Shown piece by piece: positions 21,421 through 22,429 of a stretch of DNA of 22,429 bases; the stretch's first letter is position 1; each line of letters starts with the position of its first letter. Location: assembly GCA_031271325.1 (NCBI GenBank), contig JAISVY010000015.1, positions 1-22,429 of the forward strand. Reading direction: 5' to 3'. The notes beneath the pieces are model-generated. The model did no database searches. It worked only from the letters and a program-made list of their open reading frames with translations, and was not told the DNA's origin. Origin of the DNA: Oscillospiraceae bacterium (GTDB lineage Bacteria; Bacillota; Clostridia; Oscillospirales; UBA929). Position numbers and translations under genes: made by a program.

Positions 21421-21919
21421 GCTCGTGAAGTATATCAAGAATGAACGTGTTAAAATCCGCCGCCGCGTCCGTCAGACCGTGCGTGTTGTCATAGATATAA
21501 TCGTAGGCAATACGGTTTATACCGTCGTCGGAAGCGTTTCCAACGGTTCTCTCTGTATCGGGACGGCGAATCAATATGGTTACGCAATGCTCCGCCGCCT
21601 GTTTGAACGCTTCGATCTGATCGCGCTCGCGGATATGGACGAATAGAATACTGTCCTCGCTTTGCAGGAAATCACGGTACTTTTCCAAGACATACTGATG
21701 TGAAAGGTCGTTGAATTCGGTGAAAGCATGCTTGAGGTCGCTCAACAGCTTACGGCTTTTTTGCGTCTTTACGCCGTCCCAGCCGCCGAGTTTCGCGATC
21801 GGCAGGATCGGGTCAATCGACGAAATTTTTCGCGCGCGGAATTTTGCGATCGCGGCGTCGCATAAGAAATCCTTGCCCGATTCCGGCTTTCCGTTGACGA
21901 TGATGGCGAGCTTTTTCAC
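21404..21919 (-). CDS. P-loop kinase-like protein (dNMP-kinase/AAA-like)
   Basis: 171 aa from a GTG at 21919 (GGAGGG 7 nt upstream); a TTG two codons earlier is too close to the ribosome site. The N terminus KKLAIIVNGKPESGKDFL is a beta-strand plus Walker A loop. SILFVHIRERDQIEAFKQ looks like the IRE(P)xE segment of deoxynucleoside monophosphate kinase-like proteins, and TILIRRPDTERT like a later core strand. NTHGLTDAA near the end is also common in small P-loop kinases. The substrate is unknown. Base composition is less GC-rich than most neighbours. Its last codons overlap rsmG, so the two form an operon. Confidence 0.75.
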   Translation of the reverse strand: MKKLAIIVNGKPESGKDFLCDAAIAKFRARKISSIDPILPIAKLGGWDGVKTQKSRKLLSDLKHAFTEFNDLSHQYVLEKYRDFLQSEDSILFVHIRERDQIEAFKQAAEHCVTILIRRPDTERTVGNASDDGINRIAYDYIYDNTHGLTDAAADFNTFILDILHEHEIPS

Positions 21920-21941
21920 ATACAAACCCTCCGGCAGGTAT

Positions 21942-21950
21942 ATTCTAGCA
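21942..21950 (-). promoter_or_regulatory. Possible extended -10 promoter of the kinase-rsmG operon
   Basis: On the minus strand TGCTAGAAT is an extended -10 (TGN plus TAGAAT), about 23 nt before the GTG. No convincing -35 is present. Confidence 0.35.
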
Positions 21951-21996
21951 GATGCGGGATAAAATGAGGATACTTCGTTATCTTGGAGTGGTATAT

Positions 21997-22257
21997 GTGG
22001 TAAAAGGGTTGTCCCGCAGGGTGGTTATGGTGCGGTATCCCGAGGCGGGGGTGTTTGAGCAGGCGTTGTTCGTCGTGCGGGACGATGCGGCATCGTTGCG
22101 CGGAATCACGGCGGACGACGTAGTTGCCGAGGCTTGCCGCATCTCTCAAAACCATGCGCACCGCCGTGCTCGTAAGAATCTGCCGCCGTTGGCGTACACC
22201 GCGATCGGCGGTGCCGCCGTCGGCTTGGCGTGGGCGCTCAGTTTTATTCTTGGCTAA
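21997..22257 (+). CDS. Small conserved-looking protein with C-terminal membrane helix
   Basis: 86 aa from a GTG at 21997 that follows GGAGTG at 6-nt spacing. The frame is open to ATG 21952, but those codons overlap the divergent promoter region and lack a ribosome site. The product has a basic start (VVKGLSRRVVMVRYPEAG), an EQALFVVRDD strand and ITADDVVAEACRISQNH helix, a basic stretch HRRARKN, and one C-terminal membrane helix (AIGGAAVGLAWALSFILG). I recall similar short proteins in Clostridia carried as hypothetical, but cannot name a family or function. A tail-anchored topology is likely. It converges with hemW. Confidence 0.65.
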   Translation: MVKGLSRRVVMVRYPEAGVFEQALFVVRDDAASLRGITADDVVAEACRISQNHAHRRARKNLPPLAYTAIGGAAVGLAWALSFILG

Positions 22258-22280
22258 GGGTTGAAGGCGCTTCGGGTCGA

Positions 22281-22303
22281 AAAGGAGTTGTTCAGCAGCT
22301 CCT
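22281..22303 (-). terminator. Weak candidate terminator of hemW
   Basis: On the minus strand AGGAG, starting within the hemW stop codon, can pair with CTCCT, then UUU. The stem has only five continuous pairs, so this is tentative. Confidence 0.3.
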
Positions 22304-22429
22304 ACATAGTAGCTGCGTCTTCAGATGTATTCAGCAGTTCCCCGATGATTTGGTTGGAGACTAAAAACCCCTTCGGCGTCAGCCGCCAGCGGTCGCCCTC
22401 GGTTTCGGCAAGCCCCCACTTGGCGCATT
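22302..22429 (-). CDS. hemW: HemW/HemN-like radical SAM protein, C-terminal fragment
   Basis: Only the last 41 residues are in the window; the gene continues beyond its right edge. WGLAETEGDRWRLTPKGFLV followed by SNQIIGELL is the typical C-terminal winged-helix end of HemW/HemN-like coproporphyrinogen oxidase-related proteins. Known role of HemW: a heme-binding radical SAM protein, a heme chaperone rather than an oxidase. The stop is TAG at 22302-22304. The assignment rests on a short fragment. Confidence 0.7.
   Translation of the reverse strand, partial: CAKWGLAETEGDRWRLTPKGFLVSNQIIGELLNTSEDAATM

Overview
The window looks like chromosome of a GC-rich, spore-forming Firmicute (class Clostridia; an Oscillospirales-like gut lineage is my guess, not shown by the sequence). 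Evidence: a clear spoIIID, a ylmC/ymxH-type PRC-barrel gene, a Noc/ParB-type protein, an S-layer-anchored (SLH) exoprotein, GGAGG-type ribosome binding sites with several TTG/GTG starts, and SigA-type promoters. No tRNA, rRNA, CRISPR array, prophage or transposase gene is visible.

Layout. 1-2.4 kb: tex, then a 66-codon remnant of a DUF4143-type AAA ATPase that kept only its two ends. 2.4-4.9 kb (minus strand): a two-gene ABC exporter (ATPase, permease) behind a strong promoter whose spacer is filled by a 16-bp perfect palindrome. 4.95-5.14 kb: divergent control region with DnaA-box-like repeats. 5.1-7.3 kb: an OmpR-type response regulator and its histidine kinase. 7.3-10.3 kb (minus): a 995-residue secreted phosphodiester-glycosidase-like protein with SLH repeats, whose leader carries a palindromic repeat element. 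10.6-11.9 kb: noc, convergent with spoIIID. 12-14.9 kb: obg, an esterase and yebC in a tight operon. 14.86-15.0 kb: two different palindromic repeats back to back. 15.0-17.1 kb: a GT-C-type membrane glycosyltransferase coupled to a TPR membrane protein with a Pro-rich tail. 17.1-17.6 kb: a tiny HMA-like gene whose end overlaps convergent ylmC. 17.6-19.1 kb: AT-rich repeats, a strong promoter, an orphan FliD-like gene and a terminator. 19.2-20.8 kb: a mannitol dehydrogenase-family oxidoreductase. 20.8-21.9 kb (minus): rsmG, short at its N terminus, overlapped by a P-loop kinase-like gene. 22.0-22.4 kb: a small conserved-looking membrane-tail protein and the 3' end of a hemW-like gene.

Most genes are housekeeping (tex, obg, yebC, rsmG, noc, spoIIID). 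The less ordinary material is the deletion-remnant ATPase gene, the repeat elements, the FliD-like protein without flagellar neighbours, the HMA-like small ORF and the DnaA-box cluster. I do not see a convincing new multi-gene system; the best candidates for new biology are these small elements and the orphan surface or export genes.
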